A DNA stretch of 64,000 bases from Lujinxingia sediminis. Its GTDB lineage: Bacteria; Myxococcota_A; Bradymonadia; Bradymonadales; Bradymonadaceae. The notes beneath the pieces are model-generated. The model saw only the letters and a list, made by a program, of their open reading frames with translations, searched no databases and was not told the origin of the DNA. The stretch is taken from NCBI RefSeq assembly GCF_004005565.1, contig NZ_SADD01000019.1, positions 30,507 to 94,506 on the forward strand, written 5' to 3'. Below are positions 50,492 to 59,440 of this stretch, piece after piece. Positions within the stretch are counted from its first letter, which is position 1, and each line of letters begins with the position of its first letter. The translations under genes and the position numbers were made by a program.

Positions 50492-51616
50492 ATGACCATG
50501 TCCGTCATCGCTTTGTACGAAAACGTCGATCAGGCCAAAAACACGGTCAAAGAGCTCAAAGACGCCGACATCCATCGCTCCAACATCGACTTCGTGAAAA
50601 ACGCCCACGAGGATCATCAGGGCTTCTTTAAGGGGCTCTTTAGCGACACCAAAAGCGATCAGGCCGAAGCCAAAAAGTCGCTTAAAAAGCTGCAAAAGAT
50701 CGGCGTCCAGCCCGAGGAGGCCGAGCGCTTCGCCGACGAGGTGCGCGAGGGCTGCTCGCTGATCATCGTGCACTCCGACGACCGCGCGAAAATCGAGCGG
50801 GCCCGCCAGATCATGGACCGCTACGCCCGCTCCAACCTGAGCGCTCATAACGGCTCCGATCGCTCCTCCTCCATCGAAGGGAGCCCGGTCGGTTCAACGG
50901 GCGCCGGCGCGGCCACCGGTTCCGAGGTGGGCTTAACCGACCCCGGCCCCACCGCCAGCTCCAGCAAAACGCTGCAGGCCGCCGAAGAGGAGCTCAAGGT
51001 CGGAAAACGCAAGGTGGAGACCGGCGGCGTGCGCGCCTTCACCCGCGTCACCGAGACCCCGGTCGAGGAGACTATCAACCTGCGCGACGAGACGGTCGAA
51101 GTGCAGCGCCACAAGGTCGACCGCCCTGTCGGCGAGGATGACAGCATCTTTGAAGAGGAGAGCGTGGCCTTTACTGAGCGCCATGAAGAGGCGGTCGTCT
51201 GCAAAGAAACCCACGTCACCGAAGAGGTGGTGATCAACCAGGAGGTCGAGGAGCACCCCGAGACGATCCGCGAGACCCTGCGCAGCCAGGAGATCGACAT
51301 CGAGGAGCTGAGCGAGGGCAGCAATCCCGGTCGCTTCGCGCAGTTCAAGGAAGACTTCGACCGCCACTACACTGCGAACTACGCAGGATCCGGCCACAGC
51401 AAAGAGGAGTACGAGCTGGGCTACCGCTACGGCATGGCCCTGGCCGAGCACGGCTCCCACCGCGACCGCAGCTGGGACGACATCGAGCCCCACGCCCGCA
51501 AAGGCTGGGAGACGCGCTACAAGGGCACCTGGAACGACTTTAGCGACGCGATCCACTACGGCTGGAAGCGCATCCGCGGCGAGGAGGAGGGCCAGCGGCC
51601 GAGCCCCGGGATGTGA
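50492..51616 (+). CDS. YflT-like stress domain plus DUF2382 protein, 374 aa
   Basis: The start at 50492 has GAGG seven bases upstream; the longer in-frame version would overlap the previous gene. Residues 1-110 match the general-stress YflT/17M-like domain (MSVIALYENVDQAKNTVKEL, ending GCSLIIVHSDD). Residues ~160-300 hold DUF2382 (EEELKVGKRKVETGGVRAFT, then EESVAFTERHEEAVVCKETH). The end (GYRYGMALAEHG, then GWETRYKGTWNDF) resembles a C-terminal module common in DUF2382 proteins. It probably forms an operon with the preceding gene and acts in stress tolerance. Confidence 0.85.
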   Translation: MTMSVIALYENVDQAKNTVKELKDADIHRSNIDFVKNAHEDHQGFFKGLFSDTKSDQAEAKKSLKKLQKIGVQPEEAERFADEVREGCSLIIVHSDDRAKIERARQIMDRYARSNLSAHNGSDRSSSIEGSPVGSTGAGAATGSEVGLTDPGPTASSSKTLQAAEEELKVGKRKVETGGVRAFTRVTETPVEETINLRDETVEVQRHKVDRPVGEDDSIFEEESVAFTERHEEAVVCKETHVTEEVVINQEVEEHPETIRETLRSQEIDIEELSEGSNPGRFAQFKEDFDRHYTANYAGSGHSKEEYELGYRYGMALAEHGSHRDRSWDDIEPHARKGWETRYKGTWNDFSDAIHYGWKRIRGEEEGQRPSPGM

Positions 51617-51673
51617 GAGAGCGTCGGTCGATCGCCTGAGGTCATGATGTCGGAGCGCCTGGCACCCATCTGC

Positions 51674-52056
51674 GATCGGGTGCCAGGCAGTCGATCGTCT
51701 CGCGATCGGGTGCCAGGCAGTCGATCGTCTCGCGATCGGGTGCCTGGCCTTCGATCGTCTCGCGATCGGGTGCCAGGCCTTCGATCGTCTCGCGACCGGG
51801 TGCCAGCCCTTCGATCGTCTCGCGATCGGGTGCCAGGCAGTCGTTCGTCTCGCGATCGGGTGCCAGGCAGTCGATCGTCTCGCGATCGGGTGCCAGCCCT
51901 TCGATCGTCTCGCGACCGGGTGCCAGGCCTTCGATCGTCTCGCGACCGGGTGCCAGGCATTCGATCGTCTCGCGATCGGGTGCCTGGCCTTCGATCGTCT
52001 CGCGACCGGGTGCCAGGCCTTCGATCGTCTCGCGATCGGGTGCCAGGCATTCGATC
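51674..52056. repeat. Palindromic repeat array B, thirteen units, 30-bp period
   Basis: GATCGGGTGCCAGGC-type units (with GACCGGG, GCCTGGCCT and GCCAGCCCT variants) begin at 51674 and every 30 bases to 52034. Each is followed by a TCGATCGTCTCGC spacer. The period is divisible by three, so both strands stay open in several frames; no translation is credible. The rest of 51617-52317 has no gene. The stretch 52057-52317 is the leader of the fibre-like gene. Confidence 0.92.
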
Positions 52057-52317
52057 CTTTGATTCATGCGGGCTTCGCCCGAGTCATAGGTATCTTGAGC
52101 AACACTCCTCTCTTGCCACGAGCACCGAGCATCAAGGCACCCCCCTCGTCTCCGGGAAGCACCACGATTGACACACACGTCACACCTCCATCATTCTTTC
52201 TTTGCAACTCTATACAACTCGCCCCATCCCCGACCCGCCCCCCCTCGCGCATCCGGGTCGCGCAGCCGCGTCCGAGCGTCGCCGCTACTTCCGTGTGGGG
52301 CCACGATGGAGAACGTC

Positions 52318-53682
52318 ATGAACCTTCCCCCCTTACGCATCTCTCTGCGCCTGCTCGCCCTGGCGCTCGCCATGGGCGCCACCACCCTGCTCACCACACC
52401 CGCCTTCGCTCAGGCTCCGACCACGCTGATGCAACAGGGCCGCCTGCTCACCGACGATGGCGAGCCGATGATCGGCCTTGTCGCCATGCAGTTCACCATC
52501 TACAGCGCCGAGAGCGGCGGTGAGGTGCTCTGGCAGGACGAAGTGGAGGTACAGCTCGATGACTCCGGCTTCTACTCGGTGGCACTGGGCGACCAGGGAA
52601 GCCCGCTCGACGCGTCGATCGTCGCCGGTGGTGAGGCCTACATCGCCGTGGCGATCGATGGCGGCTCCGATCTCAGCCCGCGCTTTAAGCTGCACTCGGT
52701 GCCCTATGCGCTGAGCAGCAGCTTCGCCGGGCGCGCCGCAGTGGCCGACCAGGTGGCCGCCGGCTCGGTGACCCGCGAATCCCTCTCCGAAGACGTCTTT
52801 GAGCAGACCGCCGCCGCCGTGAGCTGCGCGCCGGGGCAGGTCGCCGTGGCGTCGAGCTCGGGCTGGGAGTGCGGCGACTTGAGCGGCGGGCTTACCATCT
52901 CGCAAGTACGCGATGCCCTGGGTCAGACGCTGGGCGACTTAAGCTGCAGCCCCTCGCAGACGATCCTCTTTGATGGCACTTCCTGGATCTGCGCCGCACC
53001 GGTCAGCTACCAGGCCGGCGCCCATCTGGCGCTCAACGGCACCACGTTTAGCGTGGATACCTCCAACCTCGATGCGGCCTCCCTCGGGGGCACCGACGCC
53101 TCGGGCTACCTGACCGCCTCCCAGGTCGACTCCACCTATCTGAGCCAGGCCGACGCCGCCAATGACTACCTGGCGCTCTCCGGCGGCACGATGTCGGGTG
53201 ACCTGGTGGTGCGAGACTTTGAGGTGGTCAAAGAGACCAACAACAGCGTCAGCACGGGCTTTGTCGAGCGCAGCACCTCGCGCATGGTCATTCGCAACAA
53301 GCGCCGCCGCGAGACGGTACTCATCCCCCGCAATCGCCTCCACGAGCTCTGCAGCGATGGCTGCACCTACACCATCGCCGGGCGCTTCTGGAACAGCCAC
53401 GACCAGGTCGAACACCTCTCGGCCGGTCCCTTCCACTTCTCCTACGACGCGCCATCCGGGCGCTGGCGCGACAGCCGCAACACCTGGAATATCTCGGGCA
53501 ACAACAGCGTCAGCCACGTCTACAACCGCAGCGACTGCTGCTACTTCACCGAGCAAGCCTACGTCGCCGGCGCGGGCCAGGGCGACTCCACACGCGATAT
53601 GTACCTGCTCAACAACTCCGCCTCCAGCTGCCCGAACAACGCCAGTTCGGCGCTGGAGTGCATCCTGATCTTCGAAAACTGA
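52318..53682 (+). CDS. Exported fibre-like protein with Cys-rich C-terminal domain, 454 aa
   Basis: Start 52318 (MNLPPLRISL) is preferred because GGAGA lies six bases upstream. A Sec signal peptide ends TTPAFAQ. The N-terminal domain (LLTDDGEPMIGLVAMQFTIY, then YIAVAIDGGSDLSPRFKLHS) resembles the domain that precedes fibre or collagen-like stalks in exported bacterial proteins. A repeat-like middle (SLGGTDASGYLTASQV, YLALSGGTMSGDLVV) follows. The C-terminal head has paired Cys (LCSDGCTY, DCCYF, SCPNN, LECILIFEN). Trimeric fibre structure is inferred. The small lipoprotein gene after it is probably co-transcribed. Confidence 0.7.
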   Translation: MNLPPLRISLRLLALALAMGATTLLTTPAFAQAPTTLMQQGRLLTDDGEPMIGLVAMQFTIYSAESGGEVLWQDEVEVQLDDSGFYSVALGDQGSPLDASIVAGGEAYIAVAIDGGSDLSPRFKLHSVPYALSSSFAGRAAVADQVAAGSVTRESLSEDVFEQTAAAVSCAPGQVAVASSSGWECGDLSGGLTISQVRDALGQTLGDLSCSPSQTILFDGTSWICAAPVSYQAGAHLALNGTTFSVDTSNLDAASLGGTDASGYLTASQVDSTYLSQADAANDYLALSGGTMSGDLVVRDFEVVKETNNSVSTGFVERSTSRMVIRNKRRRETVLIPRNRLHELCSDGCTYTIAGRFWNSHDQVEHLSAGPFHFSYDAPSGRWRDSRNTWNISGNNSVSHVYNRSDCCYFTEQAYVAGAGQGDSTRDMYLLNNSASSCPNNASSALECILIFEN

Positions 53683-53697
53683 GCCCGGGAGAAGACG

Positions 53698-54006
53698 ATG
53701 ACTTATTTTAAGACCTATCGCCTCCTCGGCCTTCTGCTCGCCACGCTGCTTATCGTCGGCTGCAACGTCGACGACACCAACTCCGAGGTCGAAGATCCCG
53801 TCGAGACCGACGCTGGAGACGACACGGGCGAGGAGCCCGAAACGCTTCCCGCCGAAGCATCCCAGTGGTGCGCCGCAGGCGGCGTGGCCACCGGATCGGG
53901 CTACCGCCTGGTGCACTGCACCGCGCCAGCCAACGCCGCCGGAAACGTGGCGAGTGGCGAGGGCCTGCGCCTGGAGATGGGGGCTTCGCAGGTGATCGTG
54001 CGCTGA
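53698..54006 (+). CDS. Small lipoprotein with acidic linker, 102 aa
   Basis: It starts 15 bases after the fibre-like gene, with GGGAGAAG upstream. The lipobox LLIVGC is followed by an acidic linker (TDAGDDTGEEPE) and a ~50-residue domain with two Cys (WCAAGG, LVHCTAP). It is anchored at the outer membrane or periplasm. Coupling to the fibre gene suggests a shared surface structure. A terminator follows. Confidence 0.7.
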   Translation: MTYFKTYRLLGLLLATLLIVGCNVDDTNSEVEDPVETDAGDDTGEEPETLPAEASQWCAAGGVATGSGYRLVHCTAPANAAGNVASGEGLRLEMGASQVIVR

Positions 54007-54036
54007 TCGTTTCGGCTACGATGTACGCATGAACAC

Positions 54037-54070
54037 GCCCGTCACCTGCGTGCAGGTGGCGGGCTTTTTT
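54037..54070 (+). terminator. Intrinsic terminator after the small lipoprotein gene
   Basis: GCCCGTCACCTGC pairs with GCAGGTGGCGGGC (one mismatch) around GT, followed by T6. Confidence 0.88.
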
Positions 54071-54253
54071 GTATCAGCTTTCGGAGCCTGGTTCGGACCG
54101 TGGTTCGGACCGAGGGTCGGACATCACCCTCTATTTATGCGCCTCTACCGCGATTGTCGTCCTTTCACACGCTTTTCACCCCGAGCGCATCCAGGGCGAC
54201 GTCCAGCAAAAAGCCAGGAGGAGCACGTCGTAGCTACGGCCACGACGTCGCTC

Positions 54254-54733
54254 TCACTCCGCCCGCGCTCCCTCTGCCCCGCCAAACGCCTCGGCCGCTC
54301 CGTGCTCATAGACCAGATCGCCGCCGGCCTCGCCCACCCGATAGCCCATCGCCGCGACCACCACAGTGCCGACCAGCGCTGCCACCGCCGCTCCCTTCGC
54401 GACCGGCTCCTTGCGGACCACCGCGGTGACCCCGAAAAGCCCCAGCACGACTACCACCGCCCAGAAAAACTGTTCGGCGGCCTCTTCATGCACCTCAATG
54501 GCATCGTGGGCCACCACGCGCTCGGCGATCTCCTCATCGACCTCGCCAGTCTGCAGCGCCGCAAAGCTCGTCACTCCCAACACCAGCTGAAAGAGCAACG
54601 CGATGATGAAGCTGCGCCGCGGCAACCACCCCCGCCACCACGCCAGCAGAAGACCGCCGGTGAGCAGGGGCATCAAGATGGCCAGCGCCATCGGAAAGTG
54701 AACAACCTTGGGATGAAGAAGAATAAGTTCCAT
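54254..54733 (-). CDS. DUF2231-like inner-membrane protein, 159 aa
   Basis: The protein begins MELILLHPKVVHFPMALAIL, the typical HP-x-(L/V)VHFP(I/L/M)A start of DUF2231 membrane proteins. Four hydrophobic segments follow (near 12-30, 43-60, 88-105 and 115-132). A short acidic loop with His (HDAIEVHEEAAEQFFW) lies between the second and third. Members may bind haem or metals, but function is not established. It is a lone minus-strand gene divergent from the LuxR-type gene at 54848. Confidence 0.82.
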   Translation of the reverse strand: MELILLHPKVVHFPMALAILMPLLTGGLLLAWWRGWLPRRSFIIALLFQLVLGVTSFAALQTGEVDEEIAERVVAHDAIEVHEEAAEQFFWAVVVVLGLFGVTAVVRKEPVAKGAAVAALVGTVVVAAMGYRVGEAGGDLVYEHGAAEAFGGAEGARAE

Positions 54734-54847
54734 CGCTACGCTCCTTAGCTGCAGGGTGAACCGCTCTCGACCGACACCGGCCGGAGCTTAGTGTGGCGAC
54801 GATGGCGACAGCGCCCGACAAACTCCATCCCACAGATGTGATACACC

Positions 54848-55495
54848 ATGAATATCAACACCTTAGACCCCGAACACACCACAAACGCAGGACAGGACCG
54901 GCGCCGCCTGATCCTCTTTCTGGCGATCTTTCTGCTCGTCTCGATCCTGGCCGGCCTCGATCTCCTCGCCGATCTCTCCCAGGACGCCAGCCCGGTTCAC
55001 CTGGCCATTGAAGGCTTGCTTGTTCTGGGGGGCCTCTTTGGGAGTTTCAGCATGATGCGCGCGCTGCACCAGACCACTCAGCGCATCCGCCAGATGCAAT
55101 CCAACGCCGACGCCCTGCGCACCAAGCTTCGCGCCCGCGCCCGGGAGACCCGCGCGCTCAACGAGGAGCTCTCCCAGACCCGCGCCCAGGCCCAGCAGTG
55201 GCAACGTGAAGCCCGCGATCTTATGCGCGGCTTAAGCCTGGCCATCGACCAGCAGTTCGACCGCTGGGAGCTTACCGAGGCCGAAAAAGAAGTCGCCATC
55301 CTCCTGCTCAAAGGCCTCTCCCACAAAGAGATCGCCGCGCTGCGCCAGACCAGCGACGCCACCACCCGCCAGCAGGCCCGCGCCGTCTACAAAAAGGGCC
55401 AGCTCTCCGGCCGAAACGAACTCGCCGCCTTCTTTCTCGAAGACCTGCTTCTACCCCTGGACGCCGAGGCGTTGGACGAGGCCGTCACAGCCTGA
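54848..55495 (+). CDS. Membrane-anchored LuxR-type HTH protein with coiled coil, 215 aa
   Basis: Two transmembrane segments (LILFLAIFLLVSILAGLDLL near 21-40; LAIEGLLVLGGLFGSFSM near 52-69) are followed by a long coiled coil (IRQMQSNADALRTKLRARAR to REARDLM). The protein ends in a LuxR-like HTH (LTEAEKEVAILLLKGLSHKE, then RQQARAVYKKGQLSGRNELA). This would place the DNA-binding domain on the cytoplasmic face of the inner membrane, ready for a membrane signal. The HTH is somewhat diverged. The gene has its own leader and is divergent from the DUF2231 gene. Confidence 0.82.
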   Translation: MNINTLDPEHTTNAGQDRRRLILFLAIFLLVSILAGLDLLADLSQDASPVHLAIEGLLVLGGLFGSFSMMRALHQTTQRIRQMQSNADALRTKLRARARETRALNEELSQTRAQAQQWQREARDLMRGLSLAIDQQFDRWELTEAEKEVAILLLKGLSHKEIAALRQTSDATTRQQARAVYKKGQLSGRNELAAFFLEDLLLPLDAEALDEAVTA

Positions 55496-55517
55496 CTTTG
55501 AGCGTGGGTCGAGCATC

Positions 55518-55615
55518 GATCGAGTGCCTGGCACCCGATCGTTTTTGACCACCTTGATCGGGTGCCTGGCACCCGATCGTTTTGACCACCTTGATCGAGT
55601 GCCTGGCACCCGATC
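55518..55615. repeat. Palindromic repeat array C, three units, 37-38 bp spacing
   Basis: GATCG(A/G)GTGCC, one base, GGCACCCGATC units begin at 55518, 55556 and 55593, separated by GTTTTGACCACCTT. The array lies between the convergent ends of the LuxR-type and porin genes. It shares units and spacer with array D at 59441-59652. Confidence 0.9.
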
Positions 55616-55632
55616 GTGGCAAGGTGGCAACC

Positions 55633-55713
55633 ATGACGCCATACCTGTGTTTTGACGATGACGCCAGAGACGCCCCGGGGCAGTCAGCCCTCGTGATCAT
55701 GGGTCGCTGGTGA
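55633..55713 (+). pseudogene. Possible remnant of a VOC/glyoxalase-fold gene
   Basis: A 26-codon frame starts MTPYLCFDDDARDA, which matches the usual N-terminus of PhnB/VOC-type proteins (xPYLxFDGxAxEA). It is cut to APGQSALVIMGRW and a stop. The rest of 55714-55799 holds nothing that I recognise. The match is short and could be chance. Confidence 0.3.
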
Positions 55714-55799
55714 CGGGAATCACCCGAGCGATGAGAACGCCATCGCCATCACGAACGCGGAGCCTTGACCCTCTCTGGCGAACGTCGGGTGCAAGGCGG

Positions 55800-57215
55800 T
55801 CAGTAACCCCAGAAGAAGCGCACACGGCCCAGAACGCCCCAGGACCACCTCCCGTCGGGCCGCTCAAGAGCGGGCTGGTCGTAGCGGGTGAGATAGCCGG
55901 CCGCCGACGCCGCCAGGAAATGTGTCGGCCACCACACGAGCGCAAGCGCTCCTCCCTGGGAGCCTCCCTCGACGACGTCGTCAGCACCACGTCCGAGCCA
56001 CATCCCGTCGTAGCGCACAGCGAGCTCCAGAGAGCCCCCCTCCCAAACGCTCGCCGCGTCAGGGAGAGGAGCGCGCCCTACCTGACGGCGAGTGCCGAAG
56101 AGGGTCCATGCGATCTCTGTACTGAGCCCGTAGGAGGTGATGGCAGGCAGCGATTGCCGCGGCGTGGACGGGTTCCCGTCGGTGTCACGCGATCGCGCCT
56201 CACGTGCAATCGCGCCTTCAACCGTCAGCCGAAGCGGCCCGGCGTAGCCGACGAGGTGAGCTTCACCCACCTTGCGTTCACCCGAGACGATCACCGGGCG
56301 GTAATAGCGAAAACCGAGCGGGGTCGTGCCCGCGATCCCTTCGCGATCTTCGGTGTTCTCATAGAGGCCCGCCACCCCCAGCCGCAGTCCCCAGGTCGCG
56401 TCGGCCGCACCGGGCCGCGCGCTGTGTGCTCGGCCAAAAACGAGATCGAGCGCCGCGTAGCCTGCAGGCAACGCGTTGTCGTTGCCCAGGGCGCTCCCGG
56501 TGCCGTTGCCAACCCGCGCCCACCCTTCTACGGGAAGCGCCGCCGGTCGAAAGTGCGCGTCGACGCCAAGATCGCGCCGCACGCGAAAGGCCCCTACGAC
56601 GGGGGCGCGACCTGGAAAGGGGATCGCATACACAGGCTCATTGATAAACGATGCAAAGAGAGGCGGCTTCGCATAGCCCAGCGAGAGGTCGAGCCAGGAG
56701 AGCGGGCTAAAGCGCGCATAGGCATCGAGGATGATCGGGTTCTTGCCGGCGAACTCCACCGTTGCCACCCCACGAAACCAGTCCACCGGCGATAGAATGA
56801 GCCCGGGCCGCAGCCTGGCGAGCGCAAACCCCGTACGCCCCTCCTCCTCTGCCGGGTAAACGCGGTAGTCCGTTTCACCGAGCAAGGTAGGTCGGAGCGG
56901 CACCACAGGCCTGCGCGGTCCGGGCGCGGGCCTCGGCCCCTGCGACACAGCCTGCGGCTGCCCCGGGCCATCGCTGAGCTTACGCTCCAGGGCCTCAAGC
57001 CGCGATACGAGCTCCGCGTTCTCGACCTGAAGTACTTCCGACTCCCCCGCCCTCAGCGCGTCGCTCGCAGCGTGAGCCTCCTCCTCGCACACCGGGTCGC
57101 ATTCGACCTCAACACCGTAGGGCTGGAGCGGCCCGTCAGGCACCCCGGCACTCGCGAGCGCTGGCCAGAGTGCTAGAGAAGCCACCACGAAAGCCGCGAG
57201 ATGTTCGCGTCGCAT
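55800..57215 (-). CDS. Porin-like outer-membrane beta-barrel protein, 471 aa
   Basis: A signal peptide (ASLALWPALASAG) is followed by a short periplasmic coiled coil (LQVENAELVSRLEALERKLS), a Pro-rich hinge and a barrel with alternating aromatic strands. The barrel begins RTGFALARLRPGLILSPVDW and ends in an aromatic terminus (VLGRVRFFWGY). The layout is that of phosphate-selective OprP-type porins. The ATG directly follows the TGA of the propeller lipoprotein gene, so the two are co-translated. The substrate is unknown. Confidence 0.8.
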   Translation of the reverse strand: MRREHLAAFVVASLALWPALASAGVPDGPLQPYGVEVECDPVCEEEAHAASDALRAGESEVLQVENAELVSRLEALERKLSDGPGQPQAVSQGPRPAPGPRRPVVPLRPTLLGETDYRVYPAEEEGRTGFALARLRPGLILSPVDWFRGVATVEFAGKNPIILDAYARFSPLSWLDLSLGYAKPPLFASFINEPVYAIPFPGRAPVVGAFRVRRDLGVDAHFRPAALPVEGWARVGNGTGSALGNDNALPAGYAALDLVFGRAHSARPGAADATWGLRLGVAGLYENTEDREGIAGTTPLGFRYYRPVIVSGERKVGEAHLVGYAGPLRLTVEGAIAREARSRDTDGNPSTPRQSLPAITSYGLSTEIAWTLFGTRRQVGRAPLPDAASVWEGGSLELAVRYDGMWLGRGADDVVEGGSQGGALALVWWPTHFLAASAAGYLTRYDQPALERPDGRWSWGVLGRVRFFWGY

Positions 57216-58118
57216 TCAGTCCTCCATCGGCACAATCTGGAGCAGATGCGTCACCCCGTCGGATTCGTCGGGGTCATGATCGGCCACGAACGCTCGCCGG
57301 TTGGTCGGATCATAGGCCACACCGCGCACCTGCTGAAAACCCGACTGAACGACGCTGGTCGACCCGTCCATCTCGATGCGAACAAGGTTCCCTCCGACGC
57401 TGCCCGACACGATCGAGTTCCCCGGCCCTCGTGCGATCAAGTCGGGCTTCTCGACCTCCGCGAGCACCGTGTAGGACTGCGGCTCCGACAACGTCGTCGC
57501 CAGAATCTGACCCAGCCCCTGGTCTGAGACGTACAGGTCGTCCCCGATCGCGAGGACTCCGGCCGGCTTGCTCAGGCCGGTGATCACCTCCGACTCGGCT
57601 CCCTCAAGCTCCAGCGCTCCCACCGCGCCCACGCGCTCGCCAGACGAGAGTCGCACGAACCAGGAGCTGTAGAGCTGCCCATCCCTCGTAACCGTCAGCC
57701 CGATGCGACGGCGCTGCGGATCGAGGCCCGGAACCACCCTCCCCTCTCCGTCCGGGCTGACGAACACGATGTCGCCGGCGGTCCCCGAGCCAAAGCGCGT
57801 CACCACAAAGGTCCCATCTTCCAGACGAACCAGCTGTCCGAGCCCGGGACCATCGGGCGACGCGCTCGGAAGGTCTGCGACGCGTGAGAATCCATCACGA
57901 TCCGTCCACCGTAGAATGCGATTCCCGTTGTCGTCTGCGATATAGAGCGCCTGCTCGGCATCATCCCACCACAAACCGTTCGGATCTCCGTCGACATGGA
58001 GAACACTCGGGCCTCGATCGACCTCGGCTGCACCGTCTGCAGGATCGTTGCCGCCATCGCCACAGGCCACCAGCCAGAGCAGTGAGAGGGCCAGCATGTT
58101 TCGACGCACATTTTTCAT
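57216..58118 (-). CDS. NHL/SMP-30-like beta-propeller lipoprotein, 300 aa
   Basis: The start at 58118 (MKNVRRNMLA) has AAGGAGAG eight bases upstream. The lipobox LLWLVAC is followed by propeller repeats of the NHL/SMP-30 type (NGLWWDDAEQALYIADDNGN, then GLTVTRDGQLYSSWF, GVLAIGDDLYVSDQGLGQIL, GVAYDPTNRRAFVADHDPDE). It lies in the periplasm or at the outer membrane and may bind or hydrolyse a small ligand. It is translationally coupled to the porin and follows the XRE-type regulator on the same strand. Confidence 0.8.
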   Translation of the reverse strand: MKNVRRNMLALSLLWLVACGDGGNDPADGAAEVDRGPSVLHVDGDPNGLWWDDAEQALYIADDNGNRILRWTDRDGFSRVADLPSASPDGPGLGQLVRLEDGTFVVTRFGSGTAGDIVFVSPDGEGRVVPGLDPQRRRIGLTVTRDGQLYSSWFVRLSSGERVGAVGALELEGAESEVITGLSKPAGVLAIGDDLYVSDQGLGQILATTLSEPQSYTVLAEVEKPDLIARGPGNSIVSGSVGGNLVRIEMDGSTSVVQSGFQQVRGVAYDPTNRRAFVADHDPDESDGVTHLLQIVPMED

Positions 58119-58258
58119 CGTATGATCTCTCCTTATGAGATGAGCACATGGGTATTCGATACACCGGAGCCGCCTCAACACTGAGCCTGCAGCTTGAGAA
58201 AGCGATTAAAGAGTGGCCCGGCCCCCAGGCCGCCAATGAAGGCAGATCGCGCCATGGA

Positions 58259-59362
58259 CTACCCGCTTACTGCCGCGACGGTTGAGGCGTGCCCGGCCAG
58301 CGAGAGGTCGTAGCCCGGCACGTAGGCCGCCTCATTGCGGAACGAGGGTCCATCGATGAGATCGATAAGCCGGGCGATCGCCGGGTCGTCACACCGAGAT
58401 TCAGGGATGAGGAGGTCGAAACGCTCCTCGGAGAGCGGGATAAAGTCGAGATCATAGGTCCGGGCAACAGACTCGATCGCCACACCGACATCCGCGATGC
58501 CCCACTTCACCAGACGCGCAACCTCGGCGTGGTCGGCCGCGATGCAATCGCTCTCGCGGACGAACACTTCGCCACCGCCGGCACGCTCGAACACGCGACG
58601 CGCACCCGAGCCTGGCGCTCGAAGAGCACGACGTAGCTCGGGCTCCCCCAGCCCCGAGCCGGGCCTCAACGCGCGTGGATTCCCCGGCGCAACAACCAAC
58701 CCCTGTCGCCATCGGGCGAGGTTTACGAGGGTTGTTCGCTCGCCAGGAAACGCCGTCTGCGCGGCACGCACATGAGCCTGGGCATCCTCTTCACTCGCCA
58801 GGTGCATACCCGCCACGTGTACAAATCCGCCCGCGAGCAGCTCGAGGGCCCGGCTGCTATCTGCGTAGATCCACGTCGCCCGATGGTTTCTGTATCGGCG
58901 AGCGATGCGATCCGACACCACGCCCAGCAGCGGCGCGCACCCGGCGATAAGGAGGTTGTGCTCAATATCCGCCGTCTCGCTAAAGAGCTCGATCAACGCG
59001 CGCCGAGATTCGGCGTCATATTCAACAACACGTCCGTCGGCGCTACGTGCGTCGATCCGACACGGGTGCCCCACCAGCGCCCCCTCCACACGCCCCACAC
59101 TGACGCGCGCCGAGACCTGCCCGGGCTCCGCAAGTCGAACATGCGCGAGTGGGCCCCCTGGCAGACGAAACAACTCGTCAACCGTACAGCGTAAGGCCCG
59201 CGCAAGCTGCAGGGCGATCGTTGTAGACGGGACCTGACGGCCCGTCTCGATCGCGTTGAGCGTCTGTCGAGACACGCCAACACGACGGGCCAGCTCTGCC
59301 TGCGAGAGCTCGGCAGCGGTGCGTCGGGTACGAACAAAAGAGAGGGTGGTCGGCTTGGGCAA
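58259..59362 (-). CDS. XRE-type HTH regulator with periplasmic-binding-protein-like sensor, 367 aa
   Basis: Residues ~8-66 form a Cro/CI-type HTH (RTAAELSQAELARRVGVSRQ, then LNAIETGRQVPSTTIALQLA). The C-terminal ~200 residues match PBP_like (PF12727-type) substrate-binding domains, also found in ModE/excisionase-like regulators (NLLIAGCAPLLGVVSDRIAR, GERTTLVNLARWRQGLVVAP, GIADVGVAIESVARTYDLDF, YDLSLAGHAS). It probably senses a small ligand, possibly an oxyanion such as molybdate, and controls the propeller/porin genes 140 bases downstream. The ligand is speculative. Confidence 0.8.
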   Translation of the reverse strand: MPKPTTLSFVRTRRTAAELSQAELARRVGVSRQTLNAIETGRQVPSTTIALQLARALRCTVDELFRLPGGPLAHVRLAEPGQVSARVSVGRVEGALVGHPCRIDARSADGRVVEYDAESRRALIELFSETADIEHNLLIAGCAPLLGVVSDRIARRYRNHRATWIYADSSRALELLAGGFVHVAGMHLASEEDAQAHVRAAQTAFPGERTTLVNLARWRQGLVVAPGNPRALRPGSGLGEPELRRALRAPGSGARRVFERAGGGEVFVRESDCIAADHAEVARLVKWGIADVGVAIESVARTYDLDFIPLSEERFDLLIPESRCDDPAIARLIDLIDGPSFRNEAAYVPGYDLSLAGHASTVAAVSG

Positions 59363-59440
59363 GGGAACTCCAGATCAGCGATATGTGCAGCGCATGTAAA
59401 GCAGACAAGACAAAAAGTAAAGAAGATACACCACGCCCAT

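Noticed and set aside
51556..52178. Long open frames on both strands across array B encoding RSRDDR-type peptide repeats
   Set aside because: The 30-bp period is divisible by three, so frames stay open automatically. There are no ribosome-binding sites, and the DNA palindrome rather than the peptide is what is conserved.
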